Counted from the stretch's first letter, positions 26,314 to 35,969 are shown. The stretch: 64,000 bases of DNA from Pyrinomonadaceae bacterium (GCA_019694395.1 JAIBCC010000020.1:1-64000), one strand, 5' to 3'. A program made the numbers and translations. The notes: generated by a model from the sequence alone, not told the origin.

Positions 26314-26916
26314 TCAGACACAAACACAATTTCCAAATACGCATTGTGCGTTCATCGGCGCACAAAAAGCGGAACAGTTCATTCCGCAACTTCCGCAATT
26401 CAAAACGTCGAGAAGTAAATTTGATTCACAGCCGTTAAACAGAGCACCGTCACAATTTGCAAAGTTGACATTACAGGTAATTGAAAGACCGTTGGGCGCA
26501 CAAGTGCCGTTGATACTCGAACAGCCCGACTGCGCCATGACAGCACTTGGAGCAACCATCGCCGAAATAAAAGGCAAGGCAATCATTGAAGTTAATCCGA
26601 TCTTTTTAATGATTTGTCGGCGATTTAAGCCTTTGAATCGGTCGCTGAGCTCTTCGGGGTTTTCCAATAAACCGTTCTTTTTTATCTCGGTCAGCGCGAG
26701 CCAGATGAATTCGTCATCAACCTTTTGATCTAACTTTTCGCCAGACAAACGTCTAATTTCGCTAAAAGAGTTTTTGCCGTTACATAATTGCCAAACCAAA
26801 GCAGATGATTCATTTAGACAAAACGCTTGATTAGTTTTCAGGTTGAATATTAAAACTTCACTTTCCAATTCCTGCACCACAATATCTTTAGTTTTTGCTT
26901 TCAATAAGTTATTCAT
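26314..26916 (-). CDS. PqqD-like domain fused to Tat-like signal and Cys-rich tail
   Basis: This 200-aa protein has an unusual three-part design. Residues 1-95 look like a PqqD-type peptide-binding domain (VLIFNLKTNQAFCLNESSALVWQLCNG). Residues 98-130 form an internal twin-arginine-like signal: NRRQIIKKIG followed by a hydrophobic stretch and AMA-type cleavage site. Residues 131-200 are Cys-rich with 12 Cys, including an NGCESN...NCGSCGMNCS motif seen in Myxobacterial surface proteins. PqqD domains normally present peptides to radical-SAM enzymes, but none is encoded in this window. It may be a precursor carrying its own recognition domain, with the Cys-rich part exported after cleavage. That is inference. 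Confidence 0.65.
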   Translation of the reverse strand: MNNLLKAKTKDIVVQELESEVLIFNLKTNQAFCLNESSALVWQLCNGKNSFSEIRRLSGEKLDQKVDDEFIWLALTEIKKNGLLENPEELSDRFKGLNRRQIIKKIGLTSMIALPFISAMVAPSAVMAQSGCSSINGTCAPNGLSITCNVNFANCDGALFNGCESNLLLDVLNCGSCGMNCSAFCAPMNAQCVFGNCVCV

Positions 26917-27119
26917 TTGTTTTTAATAAGTTTTGGATTGTCCAAATTTTTTAAAGAATGACTGCAAAAGAACAAATGTCTGCATTCCGTTTCAATCGAA
27001 TTGAGTAAATTAAGTTCGCTCTGTTAATCTGTGCTTTATAGTTGAAAAATCAGACACATCAACGAACAAATGAAATCGCTTTCATAAGTAAGTGGTAAAG
27101 AGAGAAAAAAAGTGCCTAA
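26917..27119. other. 203-nt intergenic region, no gene seen
   Basis: This AT-rich gap separates the anti-sigma-like gene from the PqqD-fusion gene. No hairpin, coding frame or clear promoter was found, although its length leaves room for an extra promoter serving the four exported-protein genes downstream. Confidence 0.3.
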
Positions 27120-28151
27120 TTATTTTTTGATAATATTAAATTCGTAGAAATTGAGAGATTTTGGCGGGTTATCTTTATCAATTGCCGAGAGATTTACTTC
27201 AAATTGCCCGTTGGAGATTTTTTCTGCCGGAAGTGTGATCGAAAAAGATTTTGAAGATTTTGGAGAAGTATTCTTGATGGTTTGTTGACTGACGATCTCG
27301 CCGGAGGGATTGATTATTTGGATTTTGAAAGTTTGGAAACCTTGAACATTATCGCAAACGATAGTGAGTTTAATTCCTTTTGTAGAACTGTTGACATTGA
27401 CAGTCGGTTTTTCGCTGCTGCGGGTTGCGGGTAAAAGAAGCAGCGAAGCAAAACTTGGTTGAAGCGGCTTGATATTTTTGTTTTCATTGGTAGGTTTTTC
27501 ATTCGCGGCTTCTGGATTTCGATTTGTCGGATTAACATTCTCAGGTTTTTTGACCGAAGAATTTTTGTTTTGAATAGAACTATCCGTGTTGGGCGTTGTA
27601 TTTACGGCTGAGTTATTGCCCGAATTTGATGAATTATTTTCAACTGGATGAACTGGAGGTGTTTGCGTTTTATCGGGCGCTTTATTTTCAATATTTGCGT
27701 CATTACGGGCAAATTCAGGTGTTTTATCCCGATTCAACAAAATTCCTATTAATAACAAACATAACAGGAGAATTCCCAAAGCACCTGCAAAAACTACACG
27801 CGGCATTTTCAAAAAATCAAACCAATTCGATTTCGTTACTGTTTGCGAAGAAATAAGGGGTATAGTTTCGACTGCTTTTGATCGTTCATTGAGCAATATG
27901 CTGAATTTGAGTTTTTCTTTTCTTTCCTCCGAAACGAGATAATTTTGCTCAAACCTTTTTCTATCAACCTCGCTTAAATTTCCTTTAACGTAGTTGTCTA
28001 TTAAATCTCTTTCGGTTTGATCCAAAAAATAGCTGTAGTCTTCGTCAATGAAAAAACGGTCTTCGATTTTCTCCCGTTCAGCATCGTTCGTTTGCCCGAG
28101 GAAATACATCGTAGCCATTTTTGAGTCTTCTTTTGTGAAAGTCGTTTTCAT
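27120..28151 (-). CDS. Single-pass membrane protein, anti-sigma-like
   Basis: This 343-aa protein has a soluble N-terminal part (1-115) containing an FLGQTNDAEREKIEDRFFIDEDY segment that resembles the helical sigma-binding region of anti-sigma factors, without the HxxxCxxC zinc motif. One membrane helix is at 119-139. A low-complexity Asn/Pro/Lys-rich linker (about 150-230) and a small C-terminal beta domain (255-343) follow. It lies third in the array after an ECF sigma factor and a CHAT protein, so a sigma-restraining, envelope-sensing role is likely but inferred from topology and position. Confidence 0.6.
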   Translation of the reverse strand: MKTTFTKEDSKMATMYFLGQTNDAEREKIEDRFFIDEDYSYFLDQTERDLIDNYVKGNLSEVDRKRFEQNYLVSEERKEKLKFSILLNERSKAVETIPLISSQTVTKSNWFDFLKMPRVVFAGALGILLLCLLLIGILLNRDKTPEFARNDANIENKAPDKTQTPPVHPVENNSSNSGNNSAVNTTPNTDSSIQNKNSSVKKPENVNPTNRNPEAANEKPTNENKNIKPLQPSFASLLLLPATRSSEKPTVNVNSSTKGIKLTIVCDNVQGFQTFKIQIINPSGEIVSQQTIKNTSPKSSKSFSITLPAEKISNGQFEVNLSAIDKDNPPKSLNFYEFNIIKK

Positions 28152-28220
28152 TCTTAGAGTTCGATCAACAACAGAACAGTCCTAAATTATAAGTGGCAAA
28201 AATGCTGAAAAAGTCCCGAT

Positions 28221-31200
28221 TTATTTTTGCTTCATTGGAGGCAAAAAATCACCTTGTATCGTAAATGCCGCCCAATAATAGGGATTTGCACTAGCTTTCT
28301 GCCGGATCATTGCAATTTGCGAAGCACGCAACGCCGCCGCTGGAGACAATCCTTCTTTGAGCATCTTTTGGTAGAATGACCCCATTAAATCGGCTGTCGC
28401 GCGATCATCTACCTTCCATAAACTTGCCATCACACTTTTTGCTCCGGCAAACATAAATCCGCGTGTCAGTCCGACAATTCCTTCGCCATTTATCTCTTTG
28501 CCGAGTGCGGTTTCGCAGGCACTCATCACGACCAAATCTGCCGATAACTGCAAATTATACACATCGTTCAAACGCAATAAACCTTCGCGGCTTTTTCCGT
28601 TTTCATCAAACAGCGATAAGACAATACTGGACAGCTCAGGCAATTTGCTGTTTACGATTCCGTGAGTGGCGAAATGAACGATTCTGGAATTTCTTACCGC
28701 TTCAGAATTAACCGATTCAAGATTTGCGGCAAAATCCAAAGCGATGTGTTTTTTGTCGTCAGCAGCAAGGGATGAAATATTCTCAGCTTCTACCCGGCTG
28801 AAGCGGAGTCTGGAAAAATCAGAACGCAATACCGACGGTATGATTTTATCATCCGTTTTCGGCTTATTGGATTCAGCTAGGGTTTTAAACCTTGAATCAG
28901 TATTGCTAAAAATCGGATCAGCTAAAATTGCGATTTCTTTTTGTTGACTCACCGAGTTGTTTTTAGTTTTTCTCAGCAACGGTAAAATGCTCGCCGAGGG
29001 CAGATTAACGATCTCATTTGTTTCGATCAGATAACGCGTTTTGTTCTTCAAGGTTGAAAACGGAAGATATTGCAAAACACCTGAACCCACGATCAAAAGA
29101 CGTTTGTTTAGTATTTTATCGGCAATCGGTGATAACAAAATTTTGCTGGTCTCCTCGATATTTTTTTGAAATTCGAGGTCTGCATTTTTGAGGCGTTCAT
29201 TTCGCTGCGGCACAGTTTCATTATCTATTTGTTGTCCGCGAGTTTTTAGGTTCTCAAGAGTTTGACGGACTTGCTTTTCAATCATTTCACTACGAGGTAA
29301 TTCAAAAATTTCAAGCGTTCGATTTGTGACAAAAAACAAAAACGAACGTTTTTCGCCGATTGAATACTCAAGCAAAACCGTTTCATCATCAAGAACCTGC
29401 TTTTGAATTTCAGATAAACTCAGCGGCTGAGGATTATTAAGAGATGCAAATTGAGGATTGGATTGGCGCAACTTAGTTTGCAACTCATCATAACGATTGA
29501 GTAAAACGGTTATTTCTTTATCGAGTTCGGCTGCCTTGGAATTCTCGTTCTTTTGAACTGCTTTCAATTTTTGCGAATCCTTAAAATTTATTGTCTGCCG
29601 CAAAGCTGAGATTTCATCCAGCAATTCGGGAGGAGCATTACCTTTAATATCTTTCTGTAAATTACCCAGTGAGTCCAGAAGACTTCTTGCCCGGGCACTT
29701 TCGCTGATTCGCAAGGCTGCTTCGTCAAAACCCTGCTTCGGTTTTTCCCGATTTAGTTCAAATAATAATTCGATATAAAAATCGTAAAAATGCTTTTTCT
29801 GAGAAAGATAATCGGAGCGTAATCCTTGCGAAACGAAAGAATTACGTAAACTTTCAGTAATTTCAATTACCTCCTTCATTTTTGAAATCGCTGATTCTCT
29901 CCGCCCAAAATAATGATCAAGACGGGCATAGCGATAAAGGTTAACGACGAGTTCGTGTATGTCCTCTGTTTCTCTGAGGAGCTTTACCGCAGTTTCAAAA
30001 TTTTCAACCGCTTTCAAATCATTTTTGGCAATGTAATAAATGTAGGCTAGATTCCCGGCAGTTCTGGAAAGGGTTGGCTTATCGCTTGATTCTTGTGCTA
30101 AAAGCAATCCTTCGGTGCCTAATTTTATCGCCTCCTCAAACTTTCCTGACAAAGCATTGACCAAACCCAAGTTTACTAGTCTTTGGGCTTGTCCTTTTTT
30201 GTCCTTGATTCGGCGGCTTATTTCCAAGGCTTTTTGTGAATATTCTGAGGCTTTTTCATAGTCTCCTAAAATTTCATAACGATTTCCAATTGAAGATAAA
30301 GCGGTTGCTTCGGCTTGTGTCATTCCTAATTCTTGAAACAATACCGAGGCTCTTTGATAATATTCGATGGCTTTTTCGTTTTCTCCCAATACTGAATAAA
30401 TCCCGGCTAAATTGTTAAGGGCGGCTCCCTCACTGCGTTTATCCGCTCGTTCTCTTGCAATTGATAATCCTTGTTGAAAGTAATCGAGTCCTTTTTGATA
30501 TTCTCCGATGGTAACAAGTCCGGCGGCGTGATTGATCAAAGCGAGTGATTTTCTTTGAGGGTCATTGATTTGTTCGGCGATTTCCAAAGCTGCTTTGGAA
30601 TAGCTGACTCCTTTACGGGGCTCGCCGATTCTACCGTAAAGATTGGCTATGGTCGATAAAGTAACTATTTCGCCTGAACGGTCTTTTAACTCCCGCTTGA
30701 TTTTTAAGGAAAGTTCCAGACTTTCAAAGGCTTTATTGTATTGACCGATTGCGTTGTAAGCACTTCCGAGATTACTGAGGGCGACCGCCTCGCCGTATTT
30801 GTCGTTGATCTCCCGATAAGTCTCAACAGATTTGAGGCAAAAAGGGAGAAGGTCTGTTGTATTTCCGGTTTGTTCCTGAAACGCGCAAATGTTATTCAGC
30901 ATTAGAGCGAATGCTTTACTATTACCAATTTGCTGATAAAGCGGGGCGGCTTTTTTCAGGTATTCAAGTTTGGATTTTAAATCTTCTGAAAGATCGCTCA
31001 AGCGGTAGCAGGTTTCAGCCAAACGCTTTGCATCCTTTGCATTTTCAAAAACGCTCAAATTCTCAAGGAAGAGTTTTTTGGCAGTTTGTCGGGATTCGGC
31101 TGTGTTCTTTTTGAAAAGTTCGTTAGCCTCAATATGTTTTTTTTCAGCATTCAGCAAAGTTTGATCGTCTTGTGCATTCAAAATAGAGGTAGAAAGAAGC

Positions 31201-31250
31201 AGTAAAATTTGTAGAAAAAATATTCGGATAATTGATCTTCGATAAATCAT
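28221..31250 (-). CDS. Exported TPR-CHAT domain protease-like protein
   Basis: This 1009-aa protein begins with a signal peptide (IIRIFFLQILLLLSTSILNAQ region), has about ten TPR units between 60 and 470, a coiled-coil region near 500-610 and a C-terminal CHAT domain (about 680-1005). The CHAT catalytic dyad is intact: His863 in HFATHG and Cys912 in MSACETA. CHAT domains are caspase-like cysteine proteases; characterised relatives act as regulated proteases. The signal peptide suggests it works outside the cytoplasm, unlike the best-studied CHAT proteins. It follows the ECF sigma gene by 53 nt and precedes the anti-sigma-like gene by 69 nt. A neighbour may be its substrate. Confidence 0.9.
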   Translation of the reverse strand: MIYRRSIIRIFFLQILLLLSTSILNAQDDQTLLNAEKKHIEANELFKKNTAESRQTAKKLFLENLSVFENAKDAKRLAETCYRLSDLSEDLKSKLEYLKKAAPLYQQIGNSKAFALMLNNICAFQEQTGNTTDLLPFCLKSVETYREINDKYGEAVALSNLGSAYNAIGQYNKAFESLELSLKIKRELKDRSGEIVTLSTIANLYGRIGEPRKGVSYSKAALEIAEQINDPQRKSLALINHAAGLVTIGEYQKGLDYFQQGLSIARERADKRSEGAALNNLAGIYSVLGENEKAIEYYQRASVLFQELGMTQAEATALSSIGNRYEILGDYEKASEYSQKALEISRRIKDKKGQAQRLVNLGLVNALSGKFEEAIKLGTEGLLLAQESSDKPTLSRTAGNLAYIYYIAKNDLKAVENFETAVKLLRETEDIHELVVNLYRYARLDHYFGRRESAISKMKEVIEITESLRNSFVSQGLRSDYLSQKKHFYDFYIELLFELNREKPKQGFDEAALRISESARARSLLDSLGNLQKDIKGNAPPELLDEISALRQTINFKDSQKLKAVQKNENSKAAELDKEITVLLNRYDELQTKLRQSNPQFASLNNPQPLSLSEIQKQVLDDETVLLEYSIGEKRSFLFFVTNRTLEIFELPRSEMIEKQVRQTLENLKTRGQQIDNETVPQRNERLKNADLEFQKNIEETSKILLSPIADKILNKRLLIVGSGVLQYLPFSTLKNKTRYLIETNEIVNLPSASILPLLRKTKNNSVSQQKEIAILADPIFSNTDSRFKTLAESNKPKTDDKIIPSVLRSDFSRLRFSRVEAENISSLAADDKKHIALDFAANLESVNSEAVRNSRIVHFATHGIVNSKLPELSSIVLSLFDENGKSREGLLRLNDVYNLQLSADLVVMSACETALGKEINGEGIVGLTRGFMFAGAKSVMASLWKVDDRATADLMGSFYQKMLKEGLSPAAALRASQIAMIRQKASANPYYWAAFTIQGDFLPPMKQK

Positions 31251-31303
31251 TTAATTAAAATTTGCCTCCTACAAGTCAATAACCTAATGACAAGTGCCAA
31301 CAT

Positions 31304-31933
31304 TTATGCACATTTTGAAACGCAACTTTCCAATTTTTCACGCAATCGGATAATTCTCTTACACAGAGCGTTCTGCGGAATACCTAATTTTGCCCCTAAT
31401 TTTTTTCTGTTTTCTATTTTATCGCTTCCGTCGCCTTCGTAATAGGCGATCACAATTTGCCGATTTTCATCCGAAAGTTCATTTAAGCATTTTTCAAGGC
31501 AATTCAATCGGGATTCCTTTTCCTCACTATCTCCCGGAAACGGCAAAAAAAAAGGTTGTGATGCTTTGAGATCAACAGGCAATTCTTCAAAGGCGGGTTT
31601 TTTGTAATTTTCCAAGGCTACTAGGCGAGCAATCCCGCTTGCATAATTTGTGAGTTTGTCAATAATTTCGCCACTTTGAATTTTCTTTGCCAACCTGTCC
31701 AAAACTTCATCAGTAGCTTCCTCAGCACCGAAAATTTTTCGGGTTTCAAAAAAGCGGACAAGATTTTTTCTCAAAAGAAGATACTTTTCACCTGCGGTTT
31801 TGCGGTCGGTCGAGAGTTGGGCAAGTAGTCCGTCAAACGCATCCTGATTTAACTGCCAACGGGATTGACGCAGTTTCCGGGATTCGCTTTCAAGAAAAGC
31901 CGTGTTTTCGAACTCCGACTCAAAGGGGATCAT
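31304..31933 (-). CDS. ECF-type RNA polymerase sigma factor
   Basis: This 209-aa protein has a sigma-2-like region at about 28-115 (LLLRKNLVRFFETRKIFGAEEATDEVLDRL) and a sigma-4 helix-turn-helix at about 145-200. The latter reads LNELSDENRQIVIAYYEG, then KLGAKLGIPQNALCKRIIRLREKL. The pattern is that of ECF sigma factors found next to CHAT or anti-sigma genes in Acidobacteriota. It heads an eight-gene minus-strand array and probably controls it. The ATG at 31933 is 27 nt from an extended -10 promoter. The C-terminus is Cys-rich (SCVSKCA). Confidence 0.85.
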   Translation of the reverse strand: MIPFESEFENTAFLESESRKLRQSRWQLNQDAFDGLLAQLSTDRKTAGEKYLLLRKNLVRFFETRKIFGAEEATDEVLDRLAKKIQSGEIIDKLTNYASGIARLVALENYKKPAFEELPVDLKASQPFFLPFPGDSEEKESRLNCLEKCLNELSDENRQIVIAYYEGDGSDKIENRKKLGAKLGIPQNALCKRIIRLREKLESCVSKCA

Positions 31934-31959
31934 ACTCGATTAAACTTCTAAGCGGCAAC

Positions 31960-31968
31960 ATTTTAGCA
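31960..31968 (-). promoter_or_regulatory. Extended -10 promoter of the ECF sigma gene
   Basis: On the minus strand TGC followed by TAAAAT (31968-31960) fits an extended -10 element, about 20 nt upstream of the likely transcript-to-ATG interval. No good -35 is visible. The same GCTAAAAT string occurs before several other genes in the window. Confidence 0.4.
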
Positions 31969-32150
31969 CGATAGGTCTTTAATTTCGAGCCTTTTTTTAG
32001 CCTCTTGAAACAATGTGAAAACATCATTCCGAAACCGGATGAGTGTCAGGTTTTCGTCTGATTTATGATTGAATAATACGCTTCGAGAAAACTGACCAAC
32101 GGCTTTTTCATCTGAATTTTGTCAAACTGTGATTTCAGTTCCCAAAAAAG

Positions 32151-32182
32151 AAAAAGTTTGCTCAAAGTGAACAAACTTTTTT
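32151..32182 (-). terminator. Terminator after kgd
   Basis: AAAAAGTTTG (32151-32160) and CAAACTTTTT (32172-32181) form a 10-bp stem around an 11-nt loop. On the minus strand it is followed by more T residues at 32149-32144. It lies 23 nt past the kgd stop and could also act in the other direction. Confidence 0.75.
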
Positions 32183-32204
32183 CCGAATAAAGAACATAAA
32201 GCCA

Positions 32205-35200
32205 TTAAACTGCGACAGCTTCTGCAACTAATTTGGCTTGTTCCAAACCGTGAATAGCGTAGCTTCCCGTTGCGGGCGAAGCCGAAGCGAGCCGCCCGAC
32301 ATATTGGAAACTCTTATTACCTTTGATTTCCTCAAAACGTGAGCGAATGAAAACCCAGCCGCCCATATTGCGCGGTTCTTCCTGACACCAAACAAGCGAT
32401 TCGGCATTTGGATACGAGGCAAAAACTTCTTCCAGTTTGGCTTTCGGGAACGGATAAAATTGTTCCAGACGAACGACTGCCACGTTTTCGTTTTTCGCTT
32501 TTTCCAAATCGTAAAAGACTTTGCCACTACAAACAACAATTCGCTTAACCTTTGATTTATCAGCATTTGCATCGTCCAAAACAGGTTGGAATCCGCCGCT
32601 GATGAGTTCGTCAATGGTCGAACTTGCTTCGGGCAATCGTAACAAACTCTTTGGAGTCATTACTACTAGCGGACGAACCATATCTTGTTTGACCTGACGG
32701 CGCAACAAATGGAAATATTGAGCCGGAGTGGTCGGATTGCAAACCTGTAAATTGTTTTCCGCACAAAGCTGCAAATATCTTTCAAGTCGTGCCGAACTGT
32801 GTTCAGGACCTTGCCCTTCGTAGCCGTGCGGTAACAGCATTACCAAACGGCATTTTTGCTGCCATTTGTCTTCCGAAGACGAAATATACTGGTCAATGAT
32901 GACCTGTGCGCCGTTGGAAAAATCTCCGAATTGGGCTTCCCACATAACCAAAGAATTTGGACGCAGAACCGAATAACCATATTCAAATCCCAGAACGCCC
33001 TGTTCGCTCAAAGAGCTATCAAAAACATAAAATCTGGCGGCGGGATTATCGGGATTTTTTAATTCGCCAAGCGGTAGCCAACGTTCACCCGTAAATGTGT
33101 CATACATGCAGGCGTGACGTTGCGAGAAAGTTCCACGTCCAGAATCCTGACCACTCAGACGAACCGGAGTTCCTTCTAAAACCAACGAGCCAAAGGCGAT
33201 AGCTTCGGCAAAGCCCCAATCCATCGGCACTTCACCGGTTCCCATTTTAGCGCGTCTCGCCAATTGTCCGACCATTTTCGGATTGATATGGAAACCTTCG
33301 GGAACGAGCGAAATTTTGTTGGAAACGGTGGTCAAAATGTCTTTAGTGATACTTGTTTCTAAAACTGCCGAACCATCATCTTCGACAGGCTGCGGTTTGA
33401 GTTCCGCTTTGACGGTTTTGCCCTCAACGATCTGTTTGACTCGTTTCAAAATATCTTCATATTTGGCAATCACGCGGGAAATCATTTCTTTATACTCGGC
33501 ATCAGAAATTACATTTTCACGAATAAGCTGTTGAGCATAAAGCGTTTGCACGCCGGGATGATTTTTTACTTTGGCATACATCACGGGTTGTGTGTAGCTT
33601 GGTTCATCGCCTTCGTTATGTCCGAGTTTGCGGAATCCGACCAAATCAAGCACCACATCTTTGTTAAATTCCTGCCGATAAGCCAGCGCAATATTGATAA
33701 CGCGGTAAGCCGCTTCAGGATCATCGCCGTTGATGTGGAAAATCGGAGTTTGCGTGATTTGCGCGGCATCAGTTGAATAGATCGAACTGCGGGACATTTC
33801 GGGCGAAGTCGTAAAACCGATTTGGTTATTGATGACAATGTGAATTGTTCCGCCGGTGCGGTAGCCGATCAAATTTGCCAATTGCAAAGTTTCCATCACC
33901 GTTCCTTGTCCGGCAAAAGCCGCGTCACCGTGCAAAAGAACGGGCAGAACTTCATCCCAAACCTCTTCGCGCTGACGTTGGAATCCGTTGCGAAGCTCGT
34001 CCTGTTTGGCTCGCGCCATTCCTTCCACAACCGGATTGACGAACTCAAGGTGCGAAGGATTACAAGCCAAACTGACTTTTATCTCTTTGCCGTTGTGTGA
34101 TTTACGGAGACCGACTGCGCCTTGATGATATTTAACATCGCCTTCGTCAGCCGGAAAACTTGGGTGCGCCGTTCCTTCAAAAATCGTGAAAATGCGTTCC
34201 GCCATCGTCAGATCAACAATGTTTGAAAGCACGTTCAAGCGTCCGCGATGTGCCATTCCGAGATAAATATCATTCACCCCATTGTTTGAAGACTGTTCAA
34301 CCAATGTGTCGAGCATCGGAATCAAAGTTTCGCAGCCTTCGAGCGAAAAACGTTTCTGTCCGAGATATTTTTTGTGCAAAAACTGTTCAAATTGTTCGGC
34401 TTCGATAAGTTCATTCAACAAATATTTTTTGGTTTCAGCCGAAAGCGGAATCGTATCAACAAAATGATCGCGCACTTGTTTGCGAATCCACTCTTTTTCG
34501 CGTTTGTCCTGAATATGACGATATTCGATACCGACTTTTCCGCAATACGCTTTTTGCAAAATGTCCAAAATACGACGCAAAGTGGCGGTTTTTTCGCCGT
34601 GCAAGCCGCCTGTGATAAATTCGCGGTCTAAATCCCAAATTGTCAAACCGTAATTTTCCAGATCAAGTTCGGGAACGTGCTGCGAAGTCATATTGAGGGG
34701 ATCAATATCCGCCAGCAAATGTCCGCGAATTCGATAAGCATTGATCAATTGCAGCACATTGGCTTGTTTTTCGGCTTGTTCGGCAAAACGGTCGCCGCCG
34801 AGCAGCGAAGGATTGTAGTCCTCTGCCCAACGCATCGGCGGAATATTTAATTCGATGTCTTTGAAAATTTCGTCGTAAAATCCTTCTTTGCCGATTAAGA
34901 ATTCGTGGATTTTGGCTAACATCAAGCCGCTTTCCGCACCTTGGATAATGCGGTGATCATAAGTTGAAGTAACGGTTAAAACTTTGGAAATCCCCAGTTG
35001 CGAGAGCGCGCCGGAAGTCATCGCCTGATATTCGGCAGGATATTCAATCGCGCCGGTCGCAATGATCACGCTTTGCCCGTTCATCAGACGCGGCGCAGAG
35101 GCAACTGTTCCGATCGTTCCCGGATTGGTCAAAGAAACGGTAGTTCCCTGAAAATCATCTATCGTTAATTTGCCTTCACGGGCGCGTTTGACGACATCAT

Positions 35201-35873
35201 CATAATTTTCCAAAAACTGCGCGAAATTCATTTTGTCGGCGTTTTTGATATTCGGAACCAGCAAATTGCGCGAGCCGTCTTTTTTCTGAATGTCAATCGC
35301 AATTCCGAGATTGACCATTTCGTGTTCCAGCCGCGAAGGTTGCCCGTTGACCTCGACAAAACCGTGCTTCATCTGCGGATAGAAATTAAGTGCTTTGATA
35401 ATGGCGAAAGCGATGACGTGCGTAAACGACACTTTGCCGCGACCGCGTTTTGATTGATGATCGTTGATTAATTTACGATTTTCTTCTAAAACTTTGACCG
35501 GAATCCGACGGGTTGAAGTCGCAGTCGGAACGGTCAAAGATTCTTCCATATTCTCAACAATTTTCTTTGATGGTCCGACGATCGGTCTGTATTCAACGTC
35601 CGCGCCAAGCGCAATAGCAACTTTTTCTTTGGCAGTGGCGGTCGCCGATGAATTGCCGGAAGTTGTTGAGACAGTGGCTGTTGGAGTCGTTTCAACCACT
35701 CCGTTTCCGCTGATTTTATCCAGCGGCGAAGCCTCTTTCATCAAATTGTCGAAAAACTCACGCCACGAGTCGTCAACTGAATTGGCATCTGTTTTGTATC
35801 TTGCCAAAAGTCCTTCGACATAATTGGCGTTCGCCCCAAAATGTTCGGCGATGTATTCTGATAAATTTGTCAC
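32205..35873 (-). CDS. kgd: Multifunctional 2-oxoglutarate decarboxylase/dehydrogenase (E2-E1 fusion)
   Basis: This 1222-aa protein is a fusion like mycobacterial Kgd. It has a short N-terminal E1-type leader (YIAEHFGANANYVEGLL), a Ser/Thr-rich linker near 60-85, and a succinyltransferase E2 core at about 105-345 with active-site DHRIIQGAESG. Then come the ThDP-dependent E1 domains with MAHRGRLNVL, GDAAFAGQG, VINNQIGFTT and the GHNEGDEPS segment. No lipoyl domain is present, as in the mycobacterial enzyme. It turns 2-oxoglutarate into succinyl-CoA or succinic semialdehyde in the TCA cycle. The start is a GTG. It has its own terminator and follows a CheA-like gene by 96 nt. Confidence 0.94.
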   Translation of the reverse strand: MTNLSEYIAEHFGANANYVEGLLARYKTDANSVDDSWREFFDNLMKEASPLDKISGNGVVETTPTATVSTTSGNSSATATAKEKVAIALGADVEYRPIVGPSKKIVENMEESLTVPTATSTRRIPVKVLEENRKLINDHQSKRGRGKVSFTHVIAFAIIKALNFYPQMKHGFVEVNGQPSRLEHEMVNLGIAIDIQKKDGSRNLLVPNIKNADKMNFAQFLENYDDVVKRAREGKLTIDDFQGTTVSLTNPGTIGTVASAPRLMNGQSVIIATGAIEYPAEYQAMTSGALSQLGISKVLTVTSTYDHRIIQGAESGLMLAKIHEFLIGKEGFYDEIFKDIELNIPPMRWAEDYNPSLLGGDRFAEQAEKQANVLQLINAYRIRGHLLADIDPLNMTSQHVPELDLENYGLTIWDLDREFITGGLHGEKTATLRRILDILQKAYCGKVGIEYRHIQDKREKEWIRKQVRDHFVDTIPLSAETKKYLLNELIEAEQFEQFLHKKYLGQKRFSLEGCETLIPMLDTLVEQSSNNGVNDIYLGMAHRGRLNVLSNIVDLTMAERIFTIFEGTAHPSFPADEGDVKYHQGAVGLRKSHNGKEIKVSLACNPSHLEFVNPVVEGMARAKQDELRNGFQRQREEVWDEVLPVLLHGDAAFAGQGTVMETLQLANLIGYRTGGTIHIVINNQIGFTTSPEMSRSSIYSTDAAQITQTPIFHINGDDPEAAYRVINIALAYRQEFNKDVVLDLVGFRKLGHNEGDEPSYTQPVMYAKVKNHPGVQTLYAQQLIRENVISDAEYKEMISRVIAKYEDILKRVKQIVEGKTVKAELKPQPVEDDGSAVLETSITKDILTTVSNKISLVPEGFHINPKMVGQLARRAKMGTGEVPMDWGFAEAIAFGSLVLEGTPVRLSGQDSGRGTFSQRHACMYDTFTGERWLPLGELKNPDNPAARFYVFDSSLSEQGVLGFEYGYSVLRPNSLVMWEAQFGDFSNGAQVIIDQYISSSEDKWQQKCRLVMLLPHGYEGQGPEHSSARLERYLQLCAENNLQVCNPTTPAQYFHLLRRQVKQDMVRPLVVMTPKSLLRLPEASSTIDELISGGFQPVLDDANADKSKVKRIVVCSGKVFYDLEKAKNENVAVVRLEQFYPFPKAKLEEVFASYPNAESLVWCQEEPRNMGGWVFIRSRFEEIKGNKSFQYVGRLASASPATGSYAIHGLEQAKLVAEAVAV

Positions 35874-35969
35874 TTTATTTTGAAAACCTCAATAAAAATC
35901 TAAGTTGTAGTAATTTTAGCGCAAATGGAGCAAAAAAATAAGCGGACACGGATTTGAAATAAGAAATGG

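Noticed and set aside
26168-26728. 186-codon frame antisense to the PqqD-fusion and exported protein genes
   Set aside because: Crosses two good minus-strand genes with signal peptide and clear ribosome binding sites; the antisense product has no recognisable features.
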